Assembly: GCA_016722575.1 (NCBI GenBank)
Contig: JADKIY010000002.1
Coordinates: 372,001-436,000 of the forward strand
Direction of reading: 5' to 3'
DNA from: Elusimicrobiota bacterium
Lineage (GTDB): Bacteria > Elusimicrobiota > Elusimicrobia > FEN-1173
DNA: 64,000 bases
The first letter of the stretch is position 1. Each line of letters opens with the position of its first letter. The translations under genes were made by a program, and so were the position numbers. The notes under the pieces were generated by a model that worked only from the letters and a program-made list of their open reading frames with translations, was not told the DNA's origin and searched no databases. This document shows, in pieces, positions 55,525 to 63,129 of the stretch.

Positions 55525-56316
55525 TCAGCGCGCCTTGGCGGCGGCTTCCTCGGCGTAGGAGGGACGCAGGTAGAGGGGGCGGACCTGGTTGAAGGATTTC
55601 ATTTCCCGCCGAAAGAATTTCTCCGAACCCAAGGCGGCGACCCAATGGGGGTCGGGCTCGGAAATTCCGGGCACGAAGCGTGCCCGGCGGCCGAAGGCCT
55701 TGGACAATTCCTTCCGGTAGCGGTTGGCCGCGGACCCGACGAAAAGCAGGGACTGGGCCTGGAAGCAGTTCTGGAAGAAATCCAGGAAACGGTCGAAGGG
55801 AAAAAGCGTCGGCGCGTGGACCAGTTTGAAGTGGTGGCCGAAGGTGTGGTAGGAGCGCCCCGAGGGAACCCCGCGGCGGTTTTTTTCCGTGACCTTGTGG
55901 AACCGCCACACCGCCATGTAGACGTCCCCCCGCAGGGCGTCCATCAAAACGCACAACATGTCTTCCCGGAAATTCCAGACGAAAGATTTCCCCGTCTGCC
56001 AGCCGGAACCGCTGGCCGCGAGGGTTTCGAGGCTGGTCACCTCGACCAGGGGTTTTTGGAGGATGAAGGACAACGTCCGCGCCGCGGACACGCCGAGGCG
56101 GATCCCGGTGAAGCGGCCGGGGCCCACGTCCACGGCCACCACGTCCAGGTCCTGGGGAGTCCAGGGGACTTTTTTGAACAAGTCGTGCAAGGTCGGCAAC
56201 AGGTGTTCGCTGTGGGAGTCGCCGGCGGGCAGGGTTTTGGCCGCCCGCACGCGGAAATCCTCCCAGAGGCAGACGCCCAACCGGCTTCCCGTCGATTCAA
56301 TGCCCAAAACTTTCAT
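55525..56316 (-). CDS. tsaB: tRNA t6A synthesis protein TsaB
   Basis: 263 residues. N-terminal ASKHA block VLGIESTGSRLGVCLWE, and DLDVVAVDVGPGRFTGIRLGVSAARTLSFILQ, the TsaB hallmark. It forms the TsaBDE complex for threonylcarbamoyladenosine. The ATG overlaps the tsaE stop by four bases. The middle part is longer than usual (VYMAVWRFHKVTEKNRRG, SYHTFGHHFKLVHAPTLFPFDRFLDFFQNCFQA). Confidence 0.93.
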   Translation of the reverse strand: MKVLGIESTGSRLGVCLWEDFRVRAAKTLPAGDSHSEHLLPTLHDLFKKVPWTPQDLDVVAVDVGPGRFTGIRLGVSAARTLSFILQKPLVEVTSLETLAASGSGWQTGKSFVWNFREDMLCVLMDALRGDVYMAVWRFHKVTEKNRRGVPSGRSYHTFGHHFKLVHAPTLFPFDRFLDFFQNCFQAQSLLFVGSAANRYRKELSKAFGRRARFVPGISEPDPHWVAALGSEKFFRREMKSFNQVRPLYLRPSYAEEAAAKAR

Positions 56317-56807
56317 TTTTTTCCTTTCAACCGCTTGACGATTTCGCCCGACCGGGGTCCGCAGACGTAAAATTCGATTTGACGACGGTCCGCGCCCTTG
56401 TGGGACAAGCGCACGGGCAGGCACTGGGCCGGCCAAAGGAATTTGGCTTTCTCGGCCCACTCCACCACCGTGACGCCCGTGTCGTCGTGAAGCTCTTCCC
56501 ATTCGAGGCCCGGCACTTCGGCCGGGGAGAGCCGGTAAAGATCCACGTGGCGAAGCGTCGCCGACCCGTGGTTTTTCCGGGGGCGGTGCGTCTGAACGAT
56601 GGCAAAGGTGGGACTCGTGGGAACGTCCTCGATGTTGAGCCCTTCGGCCAACCCCCGGGCGAACACCGTTTTGCCGGACCCCAAATCGCCCATGAGCGCG
56701 ATCCAATCGCCGGCCCGCAAATGCCGCCCCAACTCGCGGGCGAGCGCCAGGCTTTCTTCGGCGGAATGGGTCTCGCGCGACCACTCCGGGGATTTCTTAA
56801 GAATCAA
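56313..56807 (-). CDS. tsaE: tRNA t6A synthesis ATPase TsaE
   Basis: 164 residues. Walker A GDLGSGKT at residues 40-47, TSPTFAIVQTHR, LRHVDLYRLSPAEV, and VTVVEWAEKAKFLWP. Partner of TsaB and TsaD. Starts at a TTG (56807) that overlaps thiL by 11 bases; the start is fixed by the Walker A spacing. Followed by tsaB with an overlap of four bases. Confidence 0.94.
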   Translation of the reverse strand: MILKKSPEWSRETHSAEESLALARELGRHLRAGDWIALMGDLGSGKTVFARGLAEGLNIEDVPTSPTFAIVQTHRPRKNHGSATLRHVDLYRLSPAEVPGLEWEELHDDTGVTVVEWAEKAKFLWPAQCLPVRLSHKGADRRQIEFYVCGPRSGEIVKRLKGKK

Positions 56808-57804
56808 AGTGTTCGAAGCCAGCGGGAGCCTCCCGTTTTTCTTTGCCTTTGAACAACCCGACGCCCGACGCGCGGGGCAGAATTTTCCCCACCGCGGTCG
56901 CCCAACCCAATCGCTCGAGACGTCCGGCCACCGGCGGCGAAGCGCCGACGACCAACTCGTAATCCTCGCCGCCCGTCAAGGCCCGGCGGAACGCTCCGGG
57001 CCCGGCCCATCGCCGGAACGCGGGCGAGAGCGGCAAACGCTCGACGTCCACCGCCGCGCCCACCCCGGAACGTTCGCAAAGTATTTGAACCGACCGCCAC
57101 AATCCGTCGGAGCTGTCGAGGCCCGCTCGAACGCCCGCCCGGGCCAGCCGGCGCGCCGCGTCCAGCCGCGCCTCCGGCCGCCGAAACCGTTTCAACAAGA
57201 ACCGCTCGTCGGCGCTTCGGGGCGCCCGCCGGGTTTCGGCCACGGCGAGCCCCGCGTCCGCGTCCCCCAGAGTGCCCGTGACCATCAAGACGTCGCCCGG
57301 GCGGCAGGCGTCCCGGCGGAACACCCGGTTTCCGGGGCGGACTTTGCCCAACACCGTGACCGACACCGTGATCCGGTCGGCCCGCACCGTGTCGCCGCCC
57401 ACCAAGTCGAACCCCGTTCGCCGGGCCAGGGCGGCGAAGCCCCGGTAAAACCCCTTCAAAAAAGAGACCGGCGTTTTCGGCGGAAATCCCGCCGCCACCA
57501 CGCCGAAACCGGGCTCCACGTCGCCCATGGCGGCCAAATCCGACAGATTGACGGCGAGGGCCTTGTGGCCCAAATCCGCGCCCGACGTCCAGGCCGTTCG
57601 AAAATGCACGCCTTCCACCAGCATATCGGTGGTCACGGCCCAGGTTTCGCCGCCGATCGTCAACAGGGCGGCGTCGTCGCCGGGCCCCAGAACCACCCGC
57701 CGGGACAATCCCCGGGACAGCCCCGGCAAAAGCGACGAGAGCCACTTCCATTCCCCCCAGCGCCCGAGGGTGTTCGGCCCGGGGCGCTTCGCCGCGGGAC
57801 TCAA
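56797..57804 (-). CDS. thiL: Thiamine-monophosphate kinase
   Basis: 335 residues. LGPGDDAALL, TTDMLVEGVHFRTAW, DLGHKALAVNLSDLAAMG, FDLVGGDTVRADRITVSVTVLG and LTGGEDYELVV are diagnostic. It makes thiamine diphosphate. TTG start at 57804 overlaps the amidohydrolase stop by four bases (TTGA). thiL next to tsaE is a common arrangement. Confidence 0.95.
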   Translation of the reverse strand: MSPAAKRPGPNTLGRWGEWKWLSSLLPGLSRGLSRRVVLGPGDDAALLTIGGETWAVTTDMLVEGVHFRTAWTSGADLGHKALAVNLSDLAAMGDVEPGFGVVAAGFPPKTPVSFLKGFYRGFAALARRTGFDLVGGDTVRADRITVSVTVLGKVRPGNRVFRRDACRPGDVLMVTGTLGDADAGLAVAETRRAPRSADERFLLKRFRRPEARLDAARRLARAGVRAGLDSSDGLWRSVQILCERSGVGAAVDVERLPLSPAFRRWAGPGAFRRALTGGEDYELVVGASPPVAGRLERLGWATAVGKILPRASGVGLFKGKEKREAPAGFEHFDS

Positions 57805-58967
57805 CCGTTCAGTTCCCGGAGCGCGCGGCGCGCGAGGGCCGTCAAAAAATTAACGCCGGTCAGCATCGACGGTTCGTGCAGCACGAAGGAGGCGTGGTGC
57901 CAGGGACGCCGGGTGCGGGCGTCGGCGCCCGTGCCGACGTAAACGAAGCACCCCGGGGCCTTCGCCAAATATTCCGAAAAATCTTCGCCGCCCATGGAGG
58001 GCCGCTCCAGCGTCAGGGCGCGCCGGGCGCCCACCGTTTCCTCCGCCGCCCGCCGGGCCAGGGCCGTCATGGCGCGGTCGTTGATCACCGGACGGCTCAA
58101 CACCTCGTACTCCACGCGGGCCCGCCCGCCGTGGGCCCGGGCCACGCCCCGGACGATTTGCCCGATCAAACGGGGCATCCGGCGGTGCCACCCGGGGGTC
58201 AGGGTGCGGACCGTGCCCGTCAAGACCACCGACGACGGCAAAATATTGAAGCGCTCCCCGCCGTGGATCGTGCCGATGGTCACGACGCCGGGCTCCACCG
58301 GATCCAACCGCCTGGAAACGACGGTTTGAAGCGCCGTCACCGTTTCCGCGGCGATCACGACGGCGTCGGTCCCCTCGTGGGGGTAGGCCCCGTGGCCGCC
58401 TTCGCCGTCGATTCGAATCGTGAACCGGTCCACCGCGGCCATTAACGGGCCGGCCTTGAGGCCCAGGGTGCCCGCCGGGAGCCGCGGGTTCACGTGGACG
58501 CCGAAAACCGCGTCCACCCGGGGCGCCGTCATGGCGCCCTGCCGGATCAATTCCCGGGCGCCGCCCGATCCTTCTTCGTCGGGTTGAAAAAAGAATTTGA
58601 GGGTGCCGGGAACGCCCAGCCCCTCTTCCTGGAGCCGGAGGGCCGCGGTCAACACCATGGCCGTGTGGGCGTCGTGGCCGCAGGCGTGCATGACGCCGGG
58701 GTGCCGGGAGCGAAACGACAGGGACGACCGCTCGGTCAAAGGCAGGGCGTCCATATCGGCCCGGAGGGCCACGCAGGGGCCGGGCCCCGCACCGCGCAGG
58801 GTCGCGACCACGCCCGTTGGATTTATTCGTCGAAAAGGAACGCCGGCCGCCCGAAGCGTGCGGGCCACCAAGGCGGTGGTGAGTTTTTCCCGGCCGCCCA
58901 ATTCGGGCCGCTGGTGAATCGCCCGGCGAAGCCGGACGGCGGTCGCGAAGGCGCGACGGTCATTCAC
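57801..58967 (-). CDS. M20D-family amidohydrolase/carboxypeptidase
   Basis: 388 residues, GTG start. Metal ligands: RADMDALPL, HACGHDAHTAMVL, DEEGSGGAREL, and FGVHVNPRLPAG. The dimerisation domain begins VDRFTIRIDGEGGHGAYPHEGTDAV and the C-terminal ligand lies in FVLHEPSM. Members cleave N-acyl amino acids or hippurate-like substrates; substrate here is unknown. Extended -10 TGTTACAAT (59017-59009) lies about 40 bases upstream. Confidence 0.93.
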   Translation of the reverse strand: MNDRRAFATAVRLRRAIHQRPELGGREKLTTALVARTLRAAGVPFRRINPTGVVATLRGAGPGPCVALRADMDALPLTERSSLSFRSRHPGVMHACGHDAHTAMVLTAALRLQEEGLGVPGTLKFFFQPDEEGSGGARELIRQGAMTAPRVDAVFGVHVNPRLPAGTLGLKAGPLMAAVDRFTIRIDGEGGHGAYPHEGTDAVVIAAETVTALQTVVSRRLDPVEPGVVTIGTIHGGERFNILPSSVVLTGTVRTLTPGWHRRMPRLIGQIVRGVARAHGGRARVEYEVLSRPVINDRAMTALARRAAEETVGARRALTLERPSMGGEDFSEYLAKAPGCFVYVGTGADARTRRPWHHASFVLHEPSMLTGVNFLTALARRALRELNG

Positions 58968-59008
58968 AACGGCGGGGAGAGCGGAGGAAAAGCATTGGAC
59001 GTGAGGCT

Positions 59009-59017
59009 ATTGTAACA
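59009..59017 (-). promoter_or_regulatory. Extended -10 promoter of the M20-thiL-tsaE-tsaB-rimI series
   Basis: TGTTACAAT on the minus strand in the 65-base gap between the nnrD stop and the amidohydrolase start. No strong -35. Confidence 0.5.
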
Positions 59018-59032
59018 AATTCGAAGCGGGGT

Positions 59033-59911
59033 TCAGACGGGGCGCGAAAAGGTTCGACGGAAGGCCGCGGGAAGTTCGTCCACCAGGTCGCCCGCGGCGA
59101 TCGGCGCCCCCCGACGGACGGCCCGGTCCCCGGCCAAACCGTGCAGGCGCGCCCCGAGCACGGCCGCGCGCCAAAGCCGTTCGGGCGCGTCCGCGCCCGC
59201 CACTTGACCGATCAGCGCGCCGATCAATCCGGCCAGGACGTCGCCCGTCCCCCCCGTGGCCATCCCGGGGTTGCCGGTGGGGTTGAGCGCGATTCGATGT
59301 CCATCGGAAATCACGGTGCGGTGACCTTTTAAAACACAAACCCCGCCGAAACGCCGGGCCAGGGTTCGGGCGGCGGCGGAACGATTTTTTTGAAGGACGG
59401 CCACGGACGTTCCCAGCAAACGGGACGCCTCGCCGGGATGGGGCGTGAGAACCACCGGAACGGCGGGCCGGAATTTTGTGTCGCCCGCCAGGGCGTTCAA
59501 TCCGTCGGCGTCCAGAACGACGGGAAGACCCAAATCCGTCAAGACCCGTCGAACAAAAGCGGCGCTTCCGGCCGTCACGGACAGTCCCGGACCCAACACC
59601 ACCGCCGTGAGCGGGCGCCGCCGCGCGTACGCCAACACCACGGGCCACGCGGCGGCCGCCACGGCCCCGCCGGATTCCGGAAGAGCGAGCGTCAGGGCTT
59701 CCCAGGGCCCGCCCACGGCCGCGACGAGTTCCAGGGAGCGGGGGACCGCCAACGTGACGAGGCCCGCGCCCCCGCGAAGGGCCCCGGCGGCCGCCAAGCG
59801 CGGCGCGCCGGACATTCCACGGGCGCCGCCGATCACGAGCACGTGGCCGAAATCGTTTTTGTGGGAATCCCGCGGACGGGGCGGAAGCCAGGACCGGGGA
59901 ACGGCGGTCAT
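59033..59911 (-). CDS. nnrD: ADP/ATP-dependent NAD(P)H-hydrate dehydratase
   Basis: 292 residues from ATG 59911 (overlaps the acpS stop by four bases). The longer upstream reading frame lies inside acpS and is discarded. Blocks: FGHVLVIGGARGMSGAPRLAAAGALRGGAGLVTLAVP, VLTPHPGEASRLLG and GNPGMATGGTGDVLAGLIGALIGQ. It repairs NAD(P)HX. The epimerase half (NnrE) is not fused here and is not seen in the window. Confidence 0.94.
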   Translation of the reverse strand: MTAVPRSWLPPRPRDSHKNDFGHVLVIGGARGMSGAPRLAAAGALRGGAGLVTLAVPRSLELVAAVGGPWEALTLALPESGGAVAAAAWPVVLAYARRRPLTAVVLGPGLSVTAGSAAFVRRVLTDLGLPVVLDADGLNALAGDTKFRPAVPVVLTPHPGEASRLLGTSVAVLQKNRSAAARTLARRFGGVCVLKGHRTVISDGHRIALNPTGNPGMATGGTGDVLAGLIGALIGQVAGADAPERLWRAAVLGARLHGLAGDRAVRRGAPIAAGDLVDELPAAFRRTFSRPV

Positions 59912-60273
59912 CGACGGCGGGCGGGCGGCGAAAAGAGGGCGACGGCCACCGCGTGTTCGGCGGTGTGGGACAGCGTGAGCGTCAGCCGGGGTTCCAGCGA
60001 ACGAAGCCTCGCCGCCAACTCCACGCCGGGTTTTCCCGACGGCTCGTTTTTGACCGAAATGTCCTTGTGGGCGACGCCCGCCCGGCCCAGGGCTTTGTAA
60101 ACGGCTTCTTTGGCGGCGAACCGAACGGCGAAATGCTGGGCCGCGTTTTTTTTCGCCCGGCAATAGGCCACTTCCCGGTCGGAAAAGACCCGGGCCAAAA
60201 ACCGGGGTTCCCGGATCAACCGGGCGATGCGTTTCACTTCCACGATGTCGACGCCGAGGGAGGGAGAGGTCAT
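59908..60273 (-). CDS. acpS: Holo-[acyl-carrier-protein] synthase
   Basis: 121 residues: GVDIVEVKRIARLI at the start, FSDREVAYCRAKKNAAQHFAVRFAAKEAVYKALG (magnesium and CoA site) and LTLTLSHTAEHAVAVALF. It attaches phosphopantetheine to ACP. ATG 60273. acpS-nnrD is a common pair. Confidence 0.96.
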   Translation of the reverse strand: MTSPSLGVDIVEVKRIARLIREPRFLARVFSDREVAYCRAKKNAAQHFAVRFAAKEAVYKALGRAGVAHKDISVKNEPSGKPGVELAARLRSLEPRLTLTLSHTAEHAVAVALFSPPARRR

Positions 60274-60282
60274 GGCTTTATT

Positions 60283-62334
60283 TTACCAAACCGCCGGCCG
60301 TCGCACCGGCGGAGGCGCCTCCGCGAGTTCCGACCAACGGCCGCCGTCGGCCCCCCCGGTCCAGGCCAAGGCCCCCCGGGCGGAGAAACACAACGCGGCG
60401 CCCGTTCGACGCAGGCTCGCGGACGCGGTTCGTCCCTGGAAAACCGCCGTACGAACCTCCGTGCGGGTCAGCCGGTCGAGCGCGGCGGGCGCGCCCGGAC
60501 GGGGCCGCCAACCCAGGATGTCCACCGTCGGCGGGAGGCGGGGCGCCGCCGCGGCCGCCAGGGCTTCGGACGCCTCAAAACCCAAAAGCGCCCGGCGCCC
60601 TTCCCGCTCCAGCAATAACAAAACGCCGTCATCGGGACCGCGGGAAAAAACCGTCCACTCGATCCCGCCGTCCCGTCCCTGGGCGACGCCACCCACGGAC
60701 GCCGCCCCGGCGGGCCGGAAATCGCCGGGAGGATGCCGCCAGGCGAGGCGCTCGACACCGAGTCCCCCGAGGAATCCGGGAAGGCCGTTGAGCGTCCCGT
60801 CTTTGGTCGAATCAAAAAGCCCGACGCCCGCGGGGGTTTGCAAAAACACCGCGTCGCGTCCCCACCACACCAGACGGAAAGGCGGCGCGGGCGGCCGGGC
60901 CGCTCCCAACAACAGAGCCGCCGCACCGGCGGCGGCCGCCCACCAACCGAAAAACCGTCGACGGGTCAAAAGAAAAGCGAAAGCGGCCAGAATCCCCGCC
61001 GACAGGAAAATCGTTTGCTCGAAGGACAAGCGGGCGTGAAGCTCCGCCCCGGGAAGACGGGCGGAAAAACGAACCCAGGCGAGGAAGGCCCCCACCGCCC
61101 GCTCCGTCACCGCGGCCAGGCCCCGGGCGGCCGGGGTCCAACCCATCGTTTCAAAACCGAACAGGCAGAGCCCGAGGGTTAAACAGAGGCCCGAAGCGGG
61201 GACGGCGATCATGTTGGAAAGCAACCCCGCCACCGAAAAGCGGCCGAAGTAAAAAAGGAGAAGGGGGGCCAGGGCGGCCTGGGCGGCCAGACTCATCCCG
61301 AAGAGCCGCCGGGCGTGAAGGCCGAACCCGCGGACCGCCCGGGCCGCCCCGATCGTTCGCGGGTCCGAGGGAGGCGGCGCGCCCTGAATTCGATTCCAAG
61401 CCACGGCGATGCCCAGGGTCGCGGCGTAGGACATTTGAAATCCGGCCTCGAACAGGGAAGCCGGGTGGATCGCCAGGAGAATTCCAGCCGATAAAAATAT
61501 CGGGTGCTCCGGCCGGTCCCAGCGCCCCAGCGCGTGGCCGAAGGCCCCGAGGGAGGCCATCAGCGCGGCGCGCAGGACCGGCGCGTCGCCGCCCGCCACC
61601 CCCGCGTACAGGAAGGCCCAAAAAGGAACCGCGAGCAACGTCCACCGGCGGGGCCACCAGAGGGCCCAGCGGGCCAAAAACCACCAAAGGGCCAGGGCGA
61701 TCCCCACGTTGGAGCCGGACGCGACCAGGAGGTGGGCGGTTCCGCTCCGTCGAAAATCTTCCATTAAATCGTCCACGCCCCGGGGCCGGCGGCCCAGAAC
61801 GAGGCCGCCCAGGATTTCCGAAGAACGGGGCGACAAGCGCGCCGCGAAAGCGGAACCGAGGCGATCCCGAAGGGCCCCCGCCCACCGCCGGGGAGAGAAC
61901 GGCGATAGGCGCTCCACGACGGCCGCCTTCCCGGCCGGGACGATTTGGCGGGCCCGGGCGCCCCGTCGCTCGTCGGCGGCGGCCGAGTCGTAGAGGCCCG
62001 GGGCGGCGGCGGGCCGCGAAGGAACGAGAGGCCCCCACAACGACACCCGATCCCCCCAGACCGGGCGCGGGGCGGGCGTCGTCCCCGCCGCGGCCGCGGA
62101 GGAAAAGGCGCAAAAGGCGACCACGTTGCCCGACACCGGCCGGGGGGCCGCGCCGAACGCCTTCAACCACTCGGCCCGCAGGAGCAGGGTTTCCCCCCGC
62201 GCGCTTCGTTCCGGCGGGCGAAGAACGCGTCCGACCACCCGGGCGGGGCGACCGTCGGCCCAACGGGCCACGTCGTCACGCGCCGCGGGCGGCGTCCCCC
62301 AAAGACGAAGGGCGGCCCAGGCGCCGGCGGTCAA
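60283..62334 (-). CDS. comEC: ComEC/Rec2-type DNA-uptake channel with degenerate C-terminal metallo-beta-lactamase-like domain
   Basis: 683 residues from TTG 62334. N-terminal OB region (ARVVGRVLRPPERSARGETLLLRAEWL), competence domain (GGLVLGRRPRGVDDLMEDFRRSGTAHLLVASGSNVGIAL, VLRAALMASLGAFGHALGRWDRPEHPIFLSAGILLAIHPASLFEAGFQMSYAATLGIAVAW) and about ten membrane helices. The frame upstream of 62334 (FRRPLIPVVLL) looks like the true first membrane helix but contains no ATG, GTG or TTG down from the TAG at 62422; so the real start may be non-standard or the helix part of a longer N-terminus. The C-terminal domain (FRLVWWGRDAVFLQTPAGVGLFDSTKDGTLNG) keeps the lactamase fold but has lost the HxHxDH zinc site, so a nuclease role is unlikely. 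Confidence 0.88.
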   Translation of the reverse strand: MTAGAWAALRLWGTPPAARDDVARWADGRPARVVGRVLRPPERSARGETLLLRAEWLKAFGAAPRPVSGNVVAFCAFSSAAAAGTTPAPRPVWGDRVSLWGPLVPSRPAAAPGLYDSAAADERRGARARQIVPAGKAAVVERLSPFSPRRWAGALRDRLGSAFAARLSPRSSEILGGLVLGRRPRGVDDLMEDFRRSGTAHLLVASGSNVGIALALWWFLARWALWWPRRWTLLAVPFWAFLYAGVAGGDAPVLRAALMASLGAFGHALGRWDRPEHPIFLSAGILLAIHPASLFEAGFQMSYAATLGIAVAWNRIQGAPPPSDPRTIGAARAVRGFGLHARRLFGMSLAAQAALAPLLLFYFGRFSVAGLLSNMIAVPASGLCLTLGLCLFGFETMGWTPAARGLAAVTERAVGAFLAWVRFSARLPGAELHARLSFEQTIFLSAGILAAFAFLLTRRRFFGWWAAAAGAAALLLGAARPPAPPFRLVWWGRDAVFLQTPAGVGLFDSTKDGTLNGLPGFLGGLGVERLAWRHPPGDFRPAGAASVGGVAQGRDGGIEWTVFSRGPDDGVLLLLEREGRRALLGFEASEALAAAAAPRLPPTVDILGWRPRPGAPAALDRLTRTEVRTAVFQGRTASASLRRTGAALCFSARGALAWTGGADGGRWSELAEAPPPVRRPAVW

Positions 62335-62421
62335 TAGGACGACCGGGATCAGGGGACGGCGAAAAACGTAGGGAGCGCTATCGAGGGAAGGAGAGGGGAA
62401 TTCGGGGGGAGACGGGGACAG

Positions 62422-63009
62422 CTAAATCTTGAAGCCCTTGTGGAGGAGATCCACATCGGACTTGATCTGTTGAAGCTTCTGGGTCATTTCGGCCGGGGCG
62501 TGTTTTTGGGACAGCACGTCGTTCAAATGCTTGGAAACGCGAAGGGCCAGATGGGCGTCCTGGGACACCAACCGCTGGATGGATTCCACCATCATGTTGA
62601 ACTCGTCCCGCAAATCGCCCAACTCGTCGCCGGTGCGGGTTTTGATGCGGTGCGTCAGGTCGCCGGAACCGACGACCCGGGCGGAACGCTCAAAGCGGTA
62701 AATGGGGCCCGCCAGCTTGTGGGAGCCGATGATGGCGAACAGCGTCACGCCGACCATGTAGATGATCAACTTAAACAGGAAAACGTAGCTGTCGGTTTTG
62801 AACAAATCGTAGAGGCTGGGGTCCATGAAGTTCTGAACTTCCCGGCCGAAGTGGAAATAGAAATCCAAGCCGATCGCGGTGATGGCGATGAGCACGAAGG
62901 TGAAGACCCAAATGACGTAGCGGGTTTGAAGGCTGCGTTTAACGAAAACGATTTTCCGTTTGGCGCGGGGGTTGTGAAAAGGGTCGTTGGTGGGGTGCGC
63001 GTGAGCCAT
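62422..63009 (-). CDS. HAMP-domain membrane protein
   Basis: 195 residues from ATG 63009. Two helices (YVIWVFTFVLIAITAIGLDFYF and VFLFKLIIYMVGVTLFAIIG) flank a short periplasmic loop. The HAMP domain follows: HKLAGPIYRFERSARVVGSGDLTHRIKTRTGDELGDLRDEFNMMVESI. It ends with a coiled coil and no kinase or MCP domain, so it may be a sensor stub or partner. No Shine-Dalgarno; the TTGACA-17-TAAGTT promoter ends 7 bases before this ATG. An ATG at 63030 would add seven residues upstream. Confidence 0.85.
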   Translation of the reverse strand: MAHAHPTNDPFHNPRAKRKIVFVKRSLQTRYVIWVFTFVLIAITAIGLDFYFHFGREVQNFMDPSLYDLFKTDSYVFLFKLIIYMVGVTLFAIIGSHKLAGPIYRFERSARVVGSGDLTHRIKTRTGDELGDLRDEFNMMVESIQRLVSQDAHLALRVSKHLNDVLSQKHAPAEMTQKLQQIKSDVDLLHKGFKI

Positions 63010-63016
63010 TGGTGAA

Positions 63017-63045
63017 AACTTAACAGACATTGTACCGTTTGTCAA
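63017..63045 (-). promoter_or_regulatory. Promoter of the HAMP gene
   Basis: TTGACA (63045-63040), 17 bases, TAAGTT (63022-63017), 7 bases, ATG 63009. Best -35 in the set of leaderless candidates. Confidence 0.6.
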
Positions 63046-63093
63046 CCCCGCTTCCGAAAAATATATTCATCTCGGAGAATCCGTCCGCGGCGA

Positions 63094-63122
63094 TTGCCCC
63101 GACGCCGAATCAATGTTATTCT
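63094..63122 (+). promoter_or_regulatory. Promoter of the permease gene
   Basis: TTGCCC (63094-63099), 17 bases, TATTCT (63117-63122, extended by TG), 7 bases, GTG 63130. No Shine-Dalgarno, so the mRNA is probably leaderless. Confidence 0.65.
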
Positions 63123-63129
63123 TCGGCCC

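Noticed and set aside
59033..60163. Longer N-terminus for the nnrD product.
   Set aside because: The extra 84 residues lie inside acpS in another frame and are not conserved in type.
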